In this document: piece after piece, positions 50,583-60,416 of the stretch
Position numbering within the stretch: the first letter of the stretch is position 1
How the letters are laid out: each line of letters begins with the position of its first letter
Source: Desulfitobacterium chlororespirans DSM 11544
GTDB lineage: Bacteria; Bacillota; Desulfitobacteriia; Desulfitobacteriales; Desulfitobacteriaceae
NCBI RefSeq assembly: GCF_900143285.1
Contig: NZ_FRDN01000003.1
Span: 62,001 to 126,000 of the forward strand
DNA: 64,000 bases
Direction: 5' to 3'
Program-made: the position numbers and the translations under genes
The notes under the pieces: generated by a model
Seen by the model: the letters and a program-made list of their open reading frames with translations, nothing else
Told to the model about the DNA's origin: nothing
The model's database searches: none

Positions 50583-51953
50583 ATGGAATGGTTTTCTAAT
50601 TTAGTCGTCAGCATCAACGCAGTATTATGGGATGTCTTTTTAATTCTTCTTCTTTGTGGTGTGGGCATTTATTTTACGATTCTTACCAAAGGGGTACAAT
50701 TTCGCCTGTTCAAACAGAGCTTTAAGCTAACCTTCGGCTCTATTACTTTGAGAGGTAATGCTGCCAGCGATAAGGAAGGCATGACCTCATTTCAGTCTCT
50801 GATTACCTCGGTGTCCGCCCAGATTGGTACGGGAAATCTGGCGGGTGTGGCTACCGCTATGGTATCCGGCGGTCCCGGCGCCGTATTTTGGATGTGGTTG
50901 AGTGCAATTTTAGGCATGGCTACCATTTATGCCGAAGCTACTCTTGCTCAGCGTTATAAAACCACGAAAAACGGCGAGCTGGTGGGCGGACCGGTCTATT
51001 ACATCCGCGCCGCCATCAAGGGGCGGACCGGTAGGGTGGTTGCCGCTGTTTTTGCCCTTTTGCTTATCATGGCCCTTGGCTTCATGGGCAATATGGTTCA
51101 GGCCAATTCTGTGGGCGGGGCCATGGAAACCGCTTTCGGGATTCCTTCAGAAATCATCGGGATAGGATTGGCACTTATTTGCTTGCTGGTTTTCCTGGGG
51201 GGTGTTAAGCGTATTGTTGCCGTTGCGGAAAAAGTGGTTCCTTTTATGGCAGTTTTCTTTACTTTGGCATCCTTTGTAGTTATCGGCGCAAATTTCTCTA
51301 ACATTATCCCTGCCTTTCATGATATTTTTGTGGGCGCTTTCTATCCCCAGGCGGTTTTAGGGGGTGTCCTGGGGGTAAGCGTGCAGCAGGCCATCCGTTT
51401 CGGCATTGCCCGGGGCTTGTTCACCCATGAAGCCGGTATGGGATCAACGCCTCACGCCCATGCTCTGGCCCGTGTCAAAGACCCTTGTGATCAAGGCCTT
51501 GTCGCCATGATGGGGGTTTTTATCGATACCATTGTTTTACTGCCCTTAACTGTTCTGGCCATTTTAACTTCAGGTGTATTGGGCTCTGCCGATGCCAACG
51601 GTGAATTCGTCACTGGAATTCAACTGACTCAGGCTGCTTATGCCCAGGTCTTTGGTCAATTCGGCTATGTCATTATTGCCATCTGTGTCCTTTTCTTTGC
51701 TTTTGCTACAATTATGGGCTGGTACTTTTTCGGTCTGGCCAATGTGAAGTATCTCTTCGGAAAAAAAGCAGTTCCTTTTTATGCCATACTGGTTGCTGTG
51801 TTTGTAGGTGTTGGCTGCGCCCTCAAGGTTGACCTGGTGTGGAATTTGGCCGATCTTTTTAACGGCTTAATGGTCATCCCCAATATTTTGGCCTTGATCA
51901 TTCTGGGTGGGGTTGTGGCCAGACTCACCAAAAACTGGGGCTCGAGAAGCTAG
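50583..51953 (+). CDS. Alanine/glycine:cation symporter (AGCS family)
   Basis: 456 residues from ATG 50583, preceded by AGGAGGAG. Ten or eleven membrane spans. IGTGNLAGVATAMVSGGPGAVFWMW is the family signature, and THEAGMGSTPHAHALA is also conserved. It imports alanine or glycine with Na+. The tandem glycine riboswitch upstream supports glycine as substrate. Its stop codon overlaps that of sbcC (CTAG). Confidence 0.93.
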   Translation: MEWFSNLVVSINAVLWDVFLILLLCGVGIYFTILTKGVQFRLFKQSFKLTFGSITLRGNAASDKEGMTSFQSLITSVSAQIGTGNLAGVATAMVSGGPGAVFWMWLSAILGMATIYAEATLAQRYKTTKNGELVGGPVYYIRAAIKGRTGRVVAAVFALLLIMALGFMGNMVQANSVGGAMETAFGIPSEIIGIGLALICLLVFLGGVKRIVAVAEKVVPFMAVFFTLASFVVIGANFSNIIPAFHDIFVGAFYPQAVLGGVLGVSVQQAIRFGIARGLFTHEAGMGSTPHAHALARVKDPCDQGLVAMMGVFIDTIVLLPLTVLAILTSGVLGSADANGEFVTGIQLTQAAYAQVFGQFGYVIIAICVLFFAFATIMGWYFFGLANVKYLFGKKAVPFYAILVAVFVGVGCALKVDLVWNLADLFNGLMVIPNILALIILGGVVARLTKNWGSRS

Positions 51954-54900
51954 CTGACTTCGATGGCCACCTTGCTCCCGCCCAGCCCGGCTTGAGCAGG
52001 TGTGACCATGAGCTTGACGGGCACTCTGTTCTTGATCGAATCCACGTGGCTGATGATGCCCACGGATAATCGGTCATGGTGGAGCCTTTCCAGGGAGTCC
52101 ATCACCACTTCCAGGAGGTTGTCATCCAGAGTTCCGAAGCCCTCATCCAAGAAAAACAACTCTAAAGGGGCCGTTCCTTTAAGCTGAATTTGGGCGGACA
52201 GAGCTAACGCCAAAGATAAAGAGGCCAGGAAGGTTTCCCCGCCGGATAATGTAGTGGCATCCCGTTGGGCGCCGCCGTTCTTATAATCCCGGATCAGGAA
52301 CTTTCCGTTCTGGTCCACTTCCAGGCCATAGTTGCCCCCGGTAATCTCTCTGAGCCGCTTACCGGCTTCGATGGAGACGTATTTCAGTTGGTGGGCCGCC
52401 ACAAATTCAACGAATCGCTTCCCCCTGAATAATTTCTCCAGATCCCGCAAAAGTCCCAGCTGACGTTCCAGCTCTGCCTGACTCTTCAGCAGGTCTTTTT
52501 TCTTCGCCAAATTCTCTTTCATGGTCCTGACATGGGTCTCGATCTCAATCTTGCTTTCCTCCAGCCCTTTGCAGAGGGTTTCTTTTTCTTCCTTGAGCCT
52601 TTGCATTTGCTCCCATTGTTCAGCGGTCAAACTCCGCCCGCCAAGCTTCTTTTGCAAATTCCCAATGGCGCCAAGAAGCTGAGTTAAGGAGTCCTGATAG
52701 TCCTTGACCTGCCTTTTGAGTTTCTCTATCTCATCTCTGCTCAGCAGATGACTCTTCGCTTCCTCAATATTCCCGATCTGTTCCTCCTGTAAAACCTTAT
52801 CCAGAGACTCCTTATCCTTTTGACTTCTTTCCGCCAGGCCTTGCCAGCTGGTGTGTGCTGATTGCAGGCGGACATAGCACTCGTTGTACTGTTGTTCCGT
52901 CTCGTTTTTCCTTGTTTCGGTCTGGACATAGCTCTGCTCGATCCGGGTTATTTGGCTGAGGAGTTCCTTTTGATAGACCTCTAAATTCTCCACCTCACCC
53001 ACTTTGGCTTTTATGGCAGTCTGCTTGTCTTGAATGCTGCTCTCTTTCTCTTTGAAGATGCCCAGGCTTTCCTTCAGGGATTCTGTCAGGGCAGACAGTT
53101 CCGTACTGAGAAATTCTTTTCTGGCCTGAGCTTTTTTTAAGGTATCCCTTAAGCCTTTCAGCTCACTCTCCAGTCCGGCCTTCTCTTTTTCCTTGGCGGC
53201 AATCTCCTGGTGCTCCTGCTTAAGGTCCCGGATATTCAGTTCAGCTCTAAGAGCGGTTAGTTCCTGCTCATAAGCTTCATATTTAGCCTTTGCCAGTTCG
53301 AGATTCTTCCCTCTGCTCTCCAGTTGGCCCATTGTTTCTGTTTTAATGGTATTTTGCTCATTAAGCTTTATGGCCAGCTGATTTTTCTCTTGAGTCAGCC
53401 GGTTGAGCTCTGCTTCCAATTCTCCTTTTTGCTTTGTATATCGGGATATCCCGTCCCTTAACGTCTCAAATTCCTTCTGCATAGCCTCAGGGTCATAGGC
53501 TTTGTATTCTTCTCCTAGGGCGGCAGCTTTTTCTTCAACCTCTTTCAGGGTGTTTTCCAGGGTCTTGATCTGTTCCTGGGCCTGAATCATTTCCTGGTAC
53601 AGGCTTTGTTCCTGCTCCTTCCCTTCCCTTAAAGCAGCTTGGATCTCTTCAAGCTTTTCAGTATCAACAGCAGCATTCCCATGATCAGGCTGATGCTGGG
53701 TCGATCCGCACACCGGGCAAGCTTCTCCCTCAATCAAGGCCACGCGTAAGGCATGAGCCAGATTTTCCCTTTCAACTTTCTTCAGATCGTTCTCCAGCTC
53801 AGTGATTTTCTGTGCCAATTGAACTTTTTGCTGTTGGGTAGTATCCAACTTGGGCAAAAGATCACGGATACCCGCTTCGCTGCGACTGATGGCACCAGAA
53901 TACTCGTGATGCCTGGCCCATTGTTCCTTGACTTGATTGAGCTTTTCCTGCAAGGCAATCAGGGTTTCCGAGTCTCCCGGGCAGGTTTCCTCTAAATTCT
54001 GAAGGGTTAAAGCAAATCCTTGGAGTATCTCCGTCTTGGCCTCCAGCTCTTGTGAATATTTCAGCCCCTTTTCCTGGGCCTCTTGAAGCTTCTCATCAAT
54101 GCTTTTGACTTCTGAGCCTAAGCTGACCACCTGTTGCCCGGCTTCTTCCCAGCGGCTGAAGGTAAGGAGGGCTTCATTGATTTTCTGCTTAAACTCTTGG
54201 TCGATGGTTAAAGCTTCCACCTTTTGCTCTTTCTCCTGAATATCAGCATTGACCTTGGCAATAAATTCTTCACCTTTATGTATTCGGCCTTGCTTCTCTT
54301 CCCGTTCCTGTTCCAGCCGGCCAATACTCTCTTGAAGAGACTGCTTTTCCTGGATGAGGCCCTCCAGCTTCTTTTTCTCCAGGATAGCGTCGGCAGCACT
54401 CTGTTCACGCAGCCTTAAAGCAGGAAGCTCTTTGTCTTTTTGAGCCCCCGCTTGTTCCCATTGAGCCTCTGCTTCCTTTTTCTGTAAAGCCAAAGCTGCA
54501 GTGTCCCTCTCCAATTGGGCTACTTGAGCCTGAGTTGTGGCGATCTTCTCCAGAGTATCTTCATATTGATCCAGATAAGGTTTAACCCTTAAGGACCGTT
54601 CCCCGAGAGTCGCTTTGATTTCACTTTCTTTAATCACAGCTGCCGCTTTTTCAAGTTCAGCTTTTTGAGCTTCCTGCCGGCTTAATTCCCCCTGCAGCTC
54701 CCACACTTCTTTCCCGTTGTGAAAATCCTCAACCGCCTTTGTTAATTCTGCCTGAAACTGCACCAGCTGCTCTTCAAGGGAGCCTAATTCCTTGTTCTTT
54801 GCTTCCAAAAGCTCTTCACTGCACTCTTCATAGGATTTGAGCTGACCTGCCAGGACATTGGCTTTGTCCAGCTCCAGCCGGACTCTTGCTGCTAAGCGGG

Positions 54901-55447
54901 AGGACAGTTCATCGCCGTATCTTTGCAGATTAAACAACCTTTCCAGCATTTCTCTGCGGTCTCTTCCCTCCAGCCTCAGAAACTCGCTGAATTTCCCCTG
55001 AGGCAGAACCACAGTGCGGGTGAAATCTTCCAGGGTCAGGCCGATGATTTCCTCGCTCTTTTTGGTAACCTCCCTGACCTGTTCTTCCAAAACCGCCTCT
55101 TCGCCGGCGGTTATAAGCAGCATCTTGGCCGAGTGGGTGCGCACATTGCCTGACTTTTTATCTCTGCGAAACTCCCGATCCACCCGATAAGTCTTGGTGT
55201 CCTTCTCTGCAATCTGGAATTCGTAGCTGACCTGTAACGATTCGCAGTTAGTGTTCATGTAATTGGTGCTTCCCCGGGCCACTGCGCCATAAAGAGCCAG
55301 AGTCATTCCGTCCAGGATAGTGGATTTGCCGCTGCCGGTGGGTCCGAAAATGCCGAATAAACCTTTGCTGGTAAGCTGGGAGAAATCAATTTCCTGGGTA
55401 TCGATAAAGCTGTTCAGCCCTTTGATCTTAAGCTTAATGGGTCTCAT
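51950..55447 (-). CDS. sbcC: Exonuclease subunit SbcC (Rad50-like ATPase)
   Basis: 1165 residues from ATG 55447, preceded by AGGAGGGGG; it overlaps the sbcD stop. Walker A GPTGSGKS at 35-42, a long coiled coil on both sides of the zinc hook CPVC (Cys577 and Cys580), then signature LSGGETFLASLSLALALS and Walker B FFLDEGFGTLD. With SbcD it forms the MR-type nuclease that opens hairpins and DNA ends. Convergent, overlapping stop with the symporter gene. Confidence 0.96.
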   Translation of the reverse strand: MRPIKLKIKGLNSFIDTQEIDFSQLTSKGLFGIFGPTGSGKSTILDGMTLALYGAVARGSTNYMNTNCESLQVSYEFQIAEKDTKTYRVDREFRRDKKSGNVRTHSAKMLLITAGEEAVLEEQVREVTKKSEEIIGLTLEDFTRTVVLPQGKFSEFLRLEGRDRREMLERLFNLQRYGDELSSRLAARVRLELDKANVLAGQLKSYEECSEELLEAKNKELGSLEEQLVQFQAELTKAVEDFHNGKEVWELQGELSRQEAQKAELEKAAAVIKESEIKATLGERSLRVKPYLDQYEDTLEKIATTQAQVAQLERDTAALALQKKEAEAQWEQAGAQKDKELPALRLREQSAADAILEKKKLEGLIQEKQSLQESIGRLEQEREEKQGRIHKGEEFIAKVNADIQEKEQKVEALTIDQEFKQKINEALLTFSRWEEAGQQVVSLGSEVKSIDEKLQEAQEKGLKYSQELEAKTEILQGFALTLQNLEETCPGDSETLIALQEKLNQVKEQWARHHEYSGAISRSEAGIRDLLPKLDTTQQQKVQLAQKITELENDLKKVERENLAHALRVALIEGEACPVCGSTQHQPDHGNAAVDTEKLEEIQAALREGKEQEQSLYQEMIQAQEQIKTLENTLKEVEEKAAALGEEYKAYDPEAMQKEFETLRDGISRYTKQKGELEAELNRLTQEKNQLAIKLNEQNTIKTETMGQLESRGKNLELAKAKYEAYEQELTALRAELNIRDLKQEHQEIAAKEKEKAGLESELKGLRDTLKKAQARKEFLSTELSALTESLKESLGIFKEKESSIQDKQTAIKAKVGEVENLEVYQKELLSQITRIEQSYVQTETRKNETEQQYNECYVRLQSAHTSWQGLAERSQKDKESLDKVLQEEQIGNIEEAKSHLLSRDEIEKLKRQVKDYQDSLTQLLGAIGNLQKKLGGRSLTAEQWEQMQRLKEEKETLCKGLEESKIEIETHVRTMKENLAKKKDLLKSQAELERQLGLLRDLEKLFRGKRFVEFVAAHQLKYVSIEAGKRLREITGGNYGLEVDQNGKFLIRDYKNGGAQRDATTLSGGETFLASLSLALALSAQIQLKGTAPLELFFLDEGFGTLDDNLLEVVMDSLERLHHDRLSVGIISHVDSIKNRVPVKLMVTPAQAGLGGSKVAIEVS

Positions 55448-56663
55448 GGATTTCTTCCCCCTCCTGTTCCTGGATAATGGATAACAACAAATCCACAATC
55501 TCCTGCTGAGGCTCTACTGTTCTTTCTTTGCGATAAAATTCTTTAAAGATATCCTCAATTTTCTGATCGGCAAAGCTGTTCAGGGTGAATTCCTCACTTT
55601 CCCTTCCCGGCAAAACCGGCACTATCTCCAGGATGTCTTTCTTGGCGCTTTTCATGAGCTTAAGCTCATCTTCCCGAATATAGCGATCCGTATTGACTTC
55701 CAAGTACACCCAACAATCCCTGTCTTTGTTTTCTTCACATTTCTTGAGAGCCGCCTCGATGCTCCCGCACTTCCAGACTTCAATCGGTTTGTACACTTTA
55801 AAGTCCACCTCTTCAAGAGCGTACTCTTGTTGGGGCTTCAAATCGACAATGAAACCTTTCTTAGCGAAAGGGATCTCCTTTTTGCTGTAGTGAATAGGGG
55901 AGCCTGCATAGCGTGCTCTTTTGTCTGTACCCGGAACGATTTGCGGCTTATGTATATGACCCAGGGCAATATATTGAGCTGCCTTGGGAAAGCAGCTGCC
56001 GTCCACGATAAAGCTCCCCCCCAATTGAATGCTTCGTTCTGAGCCAGATTCTTCGCTTCCTGCAGCAAAGAGATGGGACACTATCATATTGATTGTATCT
56101 TCCCGAAATTTTTCACTTAGGCTATCCAGGAGCATTTTGATTTTGTCCCCATAAATTTTGAGTCGTTCCTCCTCTTCATCCATGGCACCGTATAAGACTT
56201 CGTTGAGCCTTTTTTCACTGGGATAAGGGAGAGTAAGGATCACGGCTTTTTCCCCGTTGATCTCAAGTTCCACAAAGCCTTCACCCGAATCGATCACCCG
56301 ATGCCTGCCATACTCCCCTTGAGGCACAATCGTCTTAGGTGTTCCCACCATAATAATTCCATGATCCCTGGCCAAAGGCCCTGCGGCCACTAAGCGTTCC
56401 GGATTGTCATGATTTCCGGCGATGACTAAGGTGAGCCGCTCTCCATTGGCGGATAATTTCTTCAAGGTGTCATAAAACATTTTCTCCGCTTTGGCCGGAG
56501 GATTGGAGCTGTCATACACATCGCCGGCGATCATGACCAAATCCACCTGTTTTGCCTCGACGATCTCAACAAAGTCCTTCAGAAAAAGCTCCTGCTCCTC
56601 CATCCGGCTTAAGCCTTCTAAATTCTTGCCTAAATGCCAATCTGAAGTATGTAGAATCCTCAC
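55434..56663 (-). CDS. sbcD: Exonuclease subunit SbcD (Mre11-like nuclease)
   Basis: 409 residues. Metallophosphatase motifs in order: HTSDWHLGKNL (5-15), MIAGDVYDSSNP, VIAGNHDNPERL, IVSHLF and ALGHIHKPQ. The C-terminal cap follows. It is first of sbcD-sbcC, with a 14-base overlap and probably translation coupled. The 56664-56916 gap holds only its promoter region and a small dyad near 56768. Confidence 0.96.
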   Translation of the reverse strand: MRILHTSDWHLGKNLEGLSRMEEQELFLKDFVEIVEAKQVDLVMIAGDVYDSSNPPAKAEKMFYDTLKKLSANGERLTLVIAGNHDNPERLVAAGPLARDHGIIMVGTPKTIVPQGEYGRHRVIDSGEGFVELEINGEKAVILTLPYPSEKRLNEVLYGAMDEEEERLKIYGDKIKMLLDSLSEKFREDTINMIVSHLFAAGSEESGSERSIQLGGSFIVDGSCFPKAAQYIALGHIHKPQIVPGTDKRARYAGSPIHYSKKEIPFAKKGFIVDLKPQQEYALEEVDFKVYKPIEVWKCGSIEAALKKCEENKDRDCWVYLEVNTDRYIREDELKLMKSAKKDILEIVPVLPGRESEEFTLNSFADQKIEDIFKEFYRKERTVEPQQEIVDLLLSIIQEQEGEEIHETH

Positions 56664-56916
56664 ACTTCCCCACCCTTTCTCTCTCTGGAGTCGGTAAATA
56701 TCTTATTGAGGAGCCGCACAATCCGACTGCCCTCAACTTTATACGCTAAACCCATTATAACTTATAGTCAGGACAAAATACTGACTAAAATCATGGTAAA
56801 GAAAACTTGGCTGGTACACGAACGAGGCTGCCCTGGTTGCGTTATACTTTCCAGTGCAAAAGAGAAAGCCGCTGCTTAACCCCAAAGCAACGACTTTATG
56901 GTACTGAGCCTTATTG

Positions 56917-58092
56917 TTATTTTACAGGGGGCCGGGAGTTCAGTTCCCGCTTAGCAAGACTTAGCAGCTTCGGAGCACTTAAGATATCCCAGCCGGTAAG
57001 AGCTAAGGCTTGAATAGCCAGTAAAAGCAGGCGCTCACCCGGAGCAGAAAGACAAGCCTGAGCGAAATCCCGTGTATGAGGTATGTTCATACCTCCCCCA
57101 AGTGTTAAATAAGGATGGATAGCCGGAACAAGCCGGCTGACATTTCCCATATCCACGGAACCCATGGCGGATTGGGGAGGAGATATGTTGCGAATTCCCA
57201 ATTCACGAAGGTTGGTTTCAAAAGCCCCGGCTAAGGCTCGATTGCTTCGCATTTCATCATACGAGTTCTCAAACATGTTCCAAGTGACTTTGGCTGAGAC
57301 TGCAGCCGCTGCTTCTTGGGCACAGCGGATGACCTGGTTGCGAATGATATTCAATACCTTCCTCTGGCGTGCCCGCAGATAAAACCGTGCCACAGCCCGT
57401 TCCGGTATCACATTGGGGGATGTGCCGCCCTCTGTAATAATTCCATTAATATAAGCATCATGAGGGAGATTATCTTTCAGCCGGTTTGTCCGATTGAAAA
57501 AATCAATCAGGGCCTCTAAGGCATTCACTCCATAATAAGCAGCTGCCACAGCGTGAGCCGCTTTTCCTAAGAAAACGAACTCCAAGGCATCTAAGGCCAA
57601 AGAGGAGATAATCGTAGCATTCTGACTCCCCGGATGAAACATAAGCGCTGCATCCACCCCTTCAAATACCCCTTCGTTCACTAGAATGACTTTACCACCA
57701 CTGGTTTCCTCCGCTGGGCTTCCCACAACCCAGATCTCACCGGGCAGTTCAAGGCTTTTGCTCAAAGTAATGGCTGCTCCCACACTGGCCGCCCCAATCA
57801 AATTATGCCCGCAGCCATGACCAATTCCCGGTAAAGCATCGTACTCCGCTAAAAAAGCAAGTCGGGGACCAGGCTTATACCCTGAGAAGCGGGCGATAAA
57901 TGCCGTATCCAAACCGGCGGCCGGCTGTTGAATTTCAAAGCCATGGCTTTTAAGCAGTTGGGTTAAGGTCTCCACCGCAAAATATTCCTGATACCCGAGC
58001 TCCGGACGCTCGCCAATCAGGCGTGCTGCCTCCCATGCTTCTTTCCAGACGATGCAAGCCTGATCTCTAAAGAACATCTTAAGGGCGTCCAT
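56917..58092 (-). CDS. M20-family amidohydrolase (AbgB/HipO-like)
   Basis: 391 residues, no signal peptide. Metal-ligand motifs: FLAEYDALPGIGHGCGHNLIG near 79-99 (Asp, His), SPAEETSGGK near 130-139 (catalytic Glu and metal Glu), and the dimerisation domain near 170-290. This fits the ACY1L2/AbgB-like branch cleaving N-acyl or p-aminobenzoyl amino acids. AGGGAG precedes the ATG. Downstream of the ECF sigma and partner genes on the same strand (about 20-base gap), so it may belong to that operon. Confidence 0.9.
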   Translation of the reverse strand: MDALKMFFRDQACIVWKEAWEAARLIGERPELGYQEYFAVETLTQLLKSHGFEIQQPAAGLDTAFIARFSGYKPGPRLAFLAEYDALPGIGHGCGHNLIGAASVGAAITLSKSLELPGEIWVVGSPAEETSGGKVILVNEGVFEGVDAALMFHPGSQNATIISSLALDALEFVFLGKAAHAVAAAYYGVNALEALIDFFNRTNRLKDNLPHDAYINGIITEGGTSPNVIPERAVARFYLRARQRKVLNIIRNQVIRCAQEAAAAVSAKVTWNMFENSYDEMRSNRALAGAFETNLRELGIRNISPPQSAMGSVDMGNVSRLVPAIHPYLTLGGGMNIPHTRDFAQACLSAPGERLLLLAIQALALTGWDILSAPKLLSLAKRELNSRPPVK

Positions 58093-58110
58093 TGAAACAA
58101 CTCCCTCTCT

Positions 58111-58584
58111 TTAGGAATTCCCGTCGATTGTTGTGCTATTGAGTTTATCTCGTATTCCTTCAAAGAGGACCCATGAAAACAAGATACCCATCACAGCCAA
58201 ACCATATTGCTGCCATAGGAGCTGATATCCTATTTTTAGATTGGAGAGAATGGTGAGTGTATCGAGAAACCAGTCCCACCTATTCTGGAGCCAGGCCAGC
58301 ATAGGAATATTGGCGGTAAGCCACAGGACAAAGGTATTTAACCCGCCGCCAAGCCAAGGTCCTAAAAACCAGTTGATGAGAAAGAGGCTTAGAGAAAGGA
58401 CAAAGAGCCCGCCTAAGAAAATGGTCCCCCATTTTCTGCGTTGCCTAACTAAGCGCTTTTCCTGAAAGTCCACCGGAGCAGCAAGAATTTGTTCCATAAT
58501 TCTCACCTGCATTCCTTGCAAAGGCTCTTGGGCTATGGACTTATCCTGAAATACAGACTTGAGCAGATCATCCATTTCCTTCAT
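58111..58584 (-). CDS. Membrane protein, probable partner (anti-sigma-like) of the ECF sigma factor
   Basis: About 157 residues. ATG 58584 has AAAGGAG upstream. An N-terminal cytoplasmic part of about 50 residues is followed by three hydrophobic segments (about 54-75, 80-100 and 128-148). No zinc-binding HxxxCxxC of classic ZAS anti-sigma factors is seen. It overlaps the sigma gene by 17 bases, as anti-sigma genes usually do. The role is inferred from position only. Confidence 0.65.
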   Translation of the reverse strand: MKEMDDLLKSVFQDKSIAQEPLQGMQVRIMEQILAAPVDFQEKRLVRQRRKWGTIFLGGLFVLSLSLFLINWFLGPWLGGGLNTFVLWLTANIPMLAWLQNRWDWFLDTLTILSNLKIGYQLLWQQYGLAVMGILFSWVLFEGIRDKLNSTTIDGNS

Positions 58585-59116
58585 GACCATTTCTCCTTTC
58601 CATGATTTGGCGGAGTTTTTCTTTACCTCGATGGAGGTGTGTCTTGACTGAACTGATGGGAATATTTAAAACTGTGCTTATCTCTTCATAGCTTAACTCC
58701 TGTTGGTAACGCAAATAGAGTGCTTGCCGGTAGTGCTCGGGCAATTCTTCCAGGATAGCCCTGACGTCCAAGGCCTGCTCTTTGGCCAAATAGGCTTCCT
58801 CCGGTCCCATTTGCCGGTCCACCAGGCTCTCATCGATACTTAAAGGAATTTCCCGCTTTTTCTTGCGCATAAGATCGATGGCCTTATTTCTGGCAATGGC
58901 ATAGAGCCAGGCCCGAAAAGTATATTTATCCGAGTAGCGCCAAAGATGACCATAGGCTGCTAAAAAGGCTTCTTGGGCGCAATCAAAGACTTCATCCTCA
59001 GCGCCCAGTATTCCGCGTAAAAAATGAATTAAGGGTTCTTGATAGCGCTGGACCAGCAATCCATATTGCTCATGCCTTCCCTTAAGAACCTGCTGAATTA
59101 ATTCAGCATCCTCCAT
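58568..59116 (-). CDS. ECF-type RNA polymerase sigma factor
   Basis: 182 residues. Region 2: FDCAQEAFLAAYGHLWRY and FRAWLYAIARNKAIDLMRKK. Region 4: LPEHYRQALYLRYQQELSYEEI, then STVLNIPISSVKTHLHRGKEKLR (shown in two parts). The linker between regions is of ordinary length. It controls, most likely, its own operon; no GGAAC-type promoter was identified. Nothing is recognised in the 59117-59369 gap. Confidence 0.93.
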   Translation of the reverse strand: MEDAELIQQVLKGRHEQYGLLVQRYQEPLIHFLRGILGAEDEVFDCAQEAFLAAYGHLWRYSDKYTFRAWLYAIARNKAIDLMRKKKREIPLSIDESLVDRQMGPEEAYLAKEQALDVRAILEELPEHYRQALYLRYQQELSYEEISTVLNIPISSVKTHLHRGKEKLRQIMERRNGHEGNG

Positions 59117-59369
59117 AATGACGAGCAGCTCCTATCTCTTCTTTCGCTATTCAGATAGCATAAATTTCATGGAGCATAAGTGCGACTAAGGCTTCCGCCT
59201 GTGCCTACGCAAGCAGTGTCTTCGGGCGTAAACCAAGTCTTCTTTATACCTCTCATCATGTTTACGTTTCAAGACCTAAAAAAGTTTCGTTATTATCATT
59301 TTAAGCCGTATTCATGAATTCTGCAATTCAACTTTTGGCAAGAATTCTTTATTATATTTAAACTTTTTG

Positions 59370-60275
59370 TCACGGATAAATTTTTTGTCCAAAGGCCGAG
59401 CTTATGAGACCCACTGCTAATTCGGCGGTCTTATTCTGCGCATCCAAAATGGGATTGACCTCTACCACATCCATACTCAACAGGCATCGGCAATCAGCGA
59501 CCATCTCCATAGCCAAATGAGCTTCCCGATAGGTCATCCCCCCTTGAACCGGGGTTCCAACACCGGGAGCTTCACTGGGGTCCAATACATCCAGATCAAA
59601 GCTGATATGGACTCCGTGGGTACCTCGATTGGCGATTTCCAGCCCTTGCCGAACCACCGCCTCCATACCCAAGCGGTCAATATCGCTCATGGTAAACACC
59701 GTAATCCCGGATTGGCGGATCATAGCCCGCTCTTCATCGTCAAAATCCCGGGCCCCGATGATCACGGTATTCTCTTCCTTGATTTTCCGGGCGGCTCCAC
59801 CGATACTGGTTAACTCCTCAGCTCCAATACCATTGGCTACAGCTAAAGGCATGCCATGAATATTGCCGCTGGAGGTTGTTTCCACGGAATTATAATCACC
59901 ATGGGTATCGAACCAAATAACGCCAAACTGCTTGCCGCTGGCGGCACACCCCGCTAAGGAGCCTATTCCTAAGCTGTGATCTCCCCCGATTATTAAGGGA
60001 ATGACCCCCTCCTTAATGGCTTGAGCCACCAGAGGGTAGAGCTTTTGATTGACTTCTGAAATCTCGGGGAGATATTTGAGCAGAGGATCTTTAATTTCCC
60101 GGGTCTCGGCGATCGGTACATCGATATTACCTACATCCTCCACTTCCCAGCCCAGCTTTTTTAAGCGCTCATGAAGCCCCGCATAGCGGATAGCACTGGG
60201 GCCCATATCCACCCCTCTCCGATCCGCTCCTAAGTCGATAGGCACTCCTATGACGCGCACCTTTCTTCTTTCCAT
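59370..60275 (-). CDS. rocF: Arginase
   Basis: 301 residues. Manganese-site motifs: GGDHSLGIGS near 98-107, WFDTHGDYN near 121-129, and SFDLDVLDPSEAPGVGTP near 225-242. Start VIGVPIDLGADRRGVDMGP is of the RocF/SpeB family. The sequence favours arginase (arginine to ornithine and urea) over agmatinase. AAGGGG precedes the ATG. It is unusual, though not unknown, for a genome that builds arginine through two arg clusters nearby also to keep arginase here. Confidence 0.9.
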   Translation of the reverse strand: MERRKVRVIGVPIDLGADRRGVDMGPSAIRYAGLHERLKKLGWEVEDVGNIDVPIAETREIKDPLLKYLPEISEVNQKLYPLVAQAIKEGVIPLIIGGDHSLGIGSLAGCAASGKQFGVIWFDTHGDYNSVETTSSGNIHGMPLAVANGIGAEELTSIGGAARKIKEENTVIIGARDFDDEERAMIRQSGITVFTMSDIDRLGMEAVVRQGLEIANRGTHGVHISFDLDVLDPSEAPGVGTPVQGGMTYREAHLAMEMVADCRCLLSMDVVEVNPILDAQNKTAELAVGLISSAFGQKIYP

Positions 60276-60416
60276 TGATAACCCCTTCTTTCGATTTTAG
60301 TTCTTCTATATAATTTTTCAAAGAAGAAGGTTTTATATGCAGAAAAGCAGCAAGAGCAATACCTTCTCTTACTGCATAAGTCATAATACTATTTGTAATG
60401 ACAGGCTCTATTAGAT

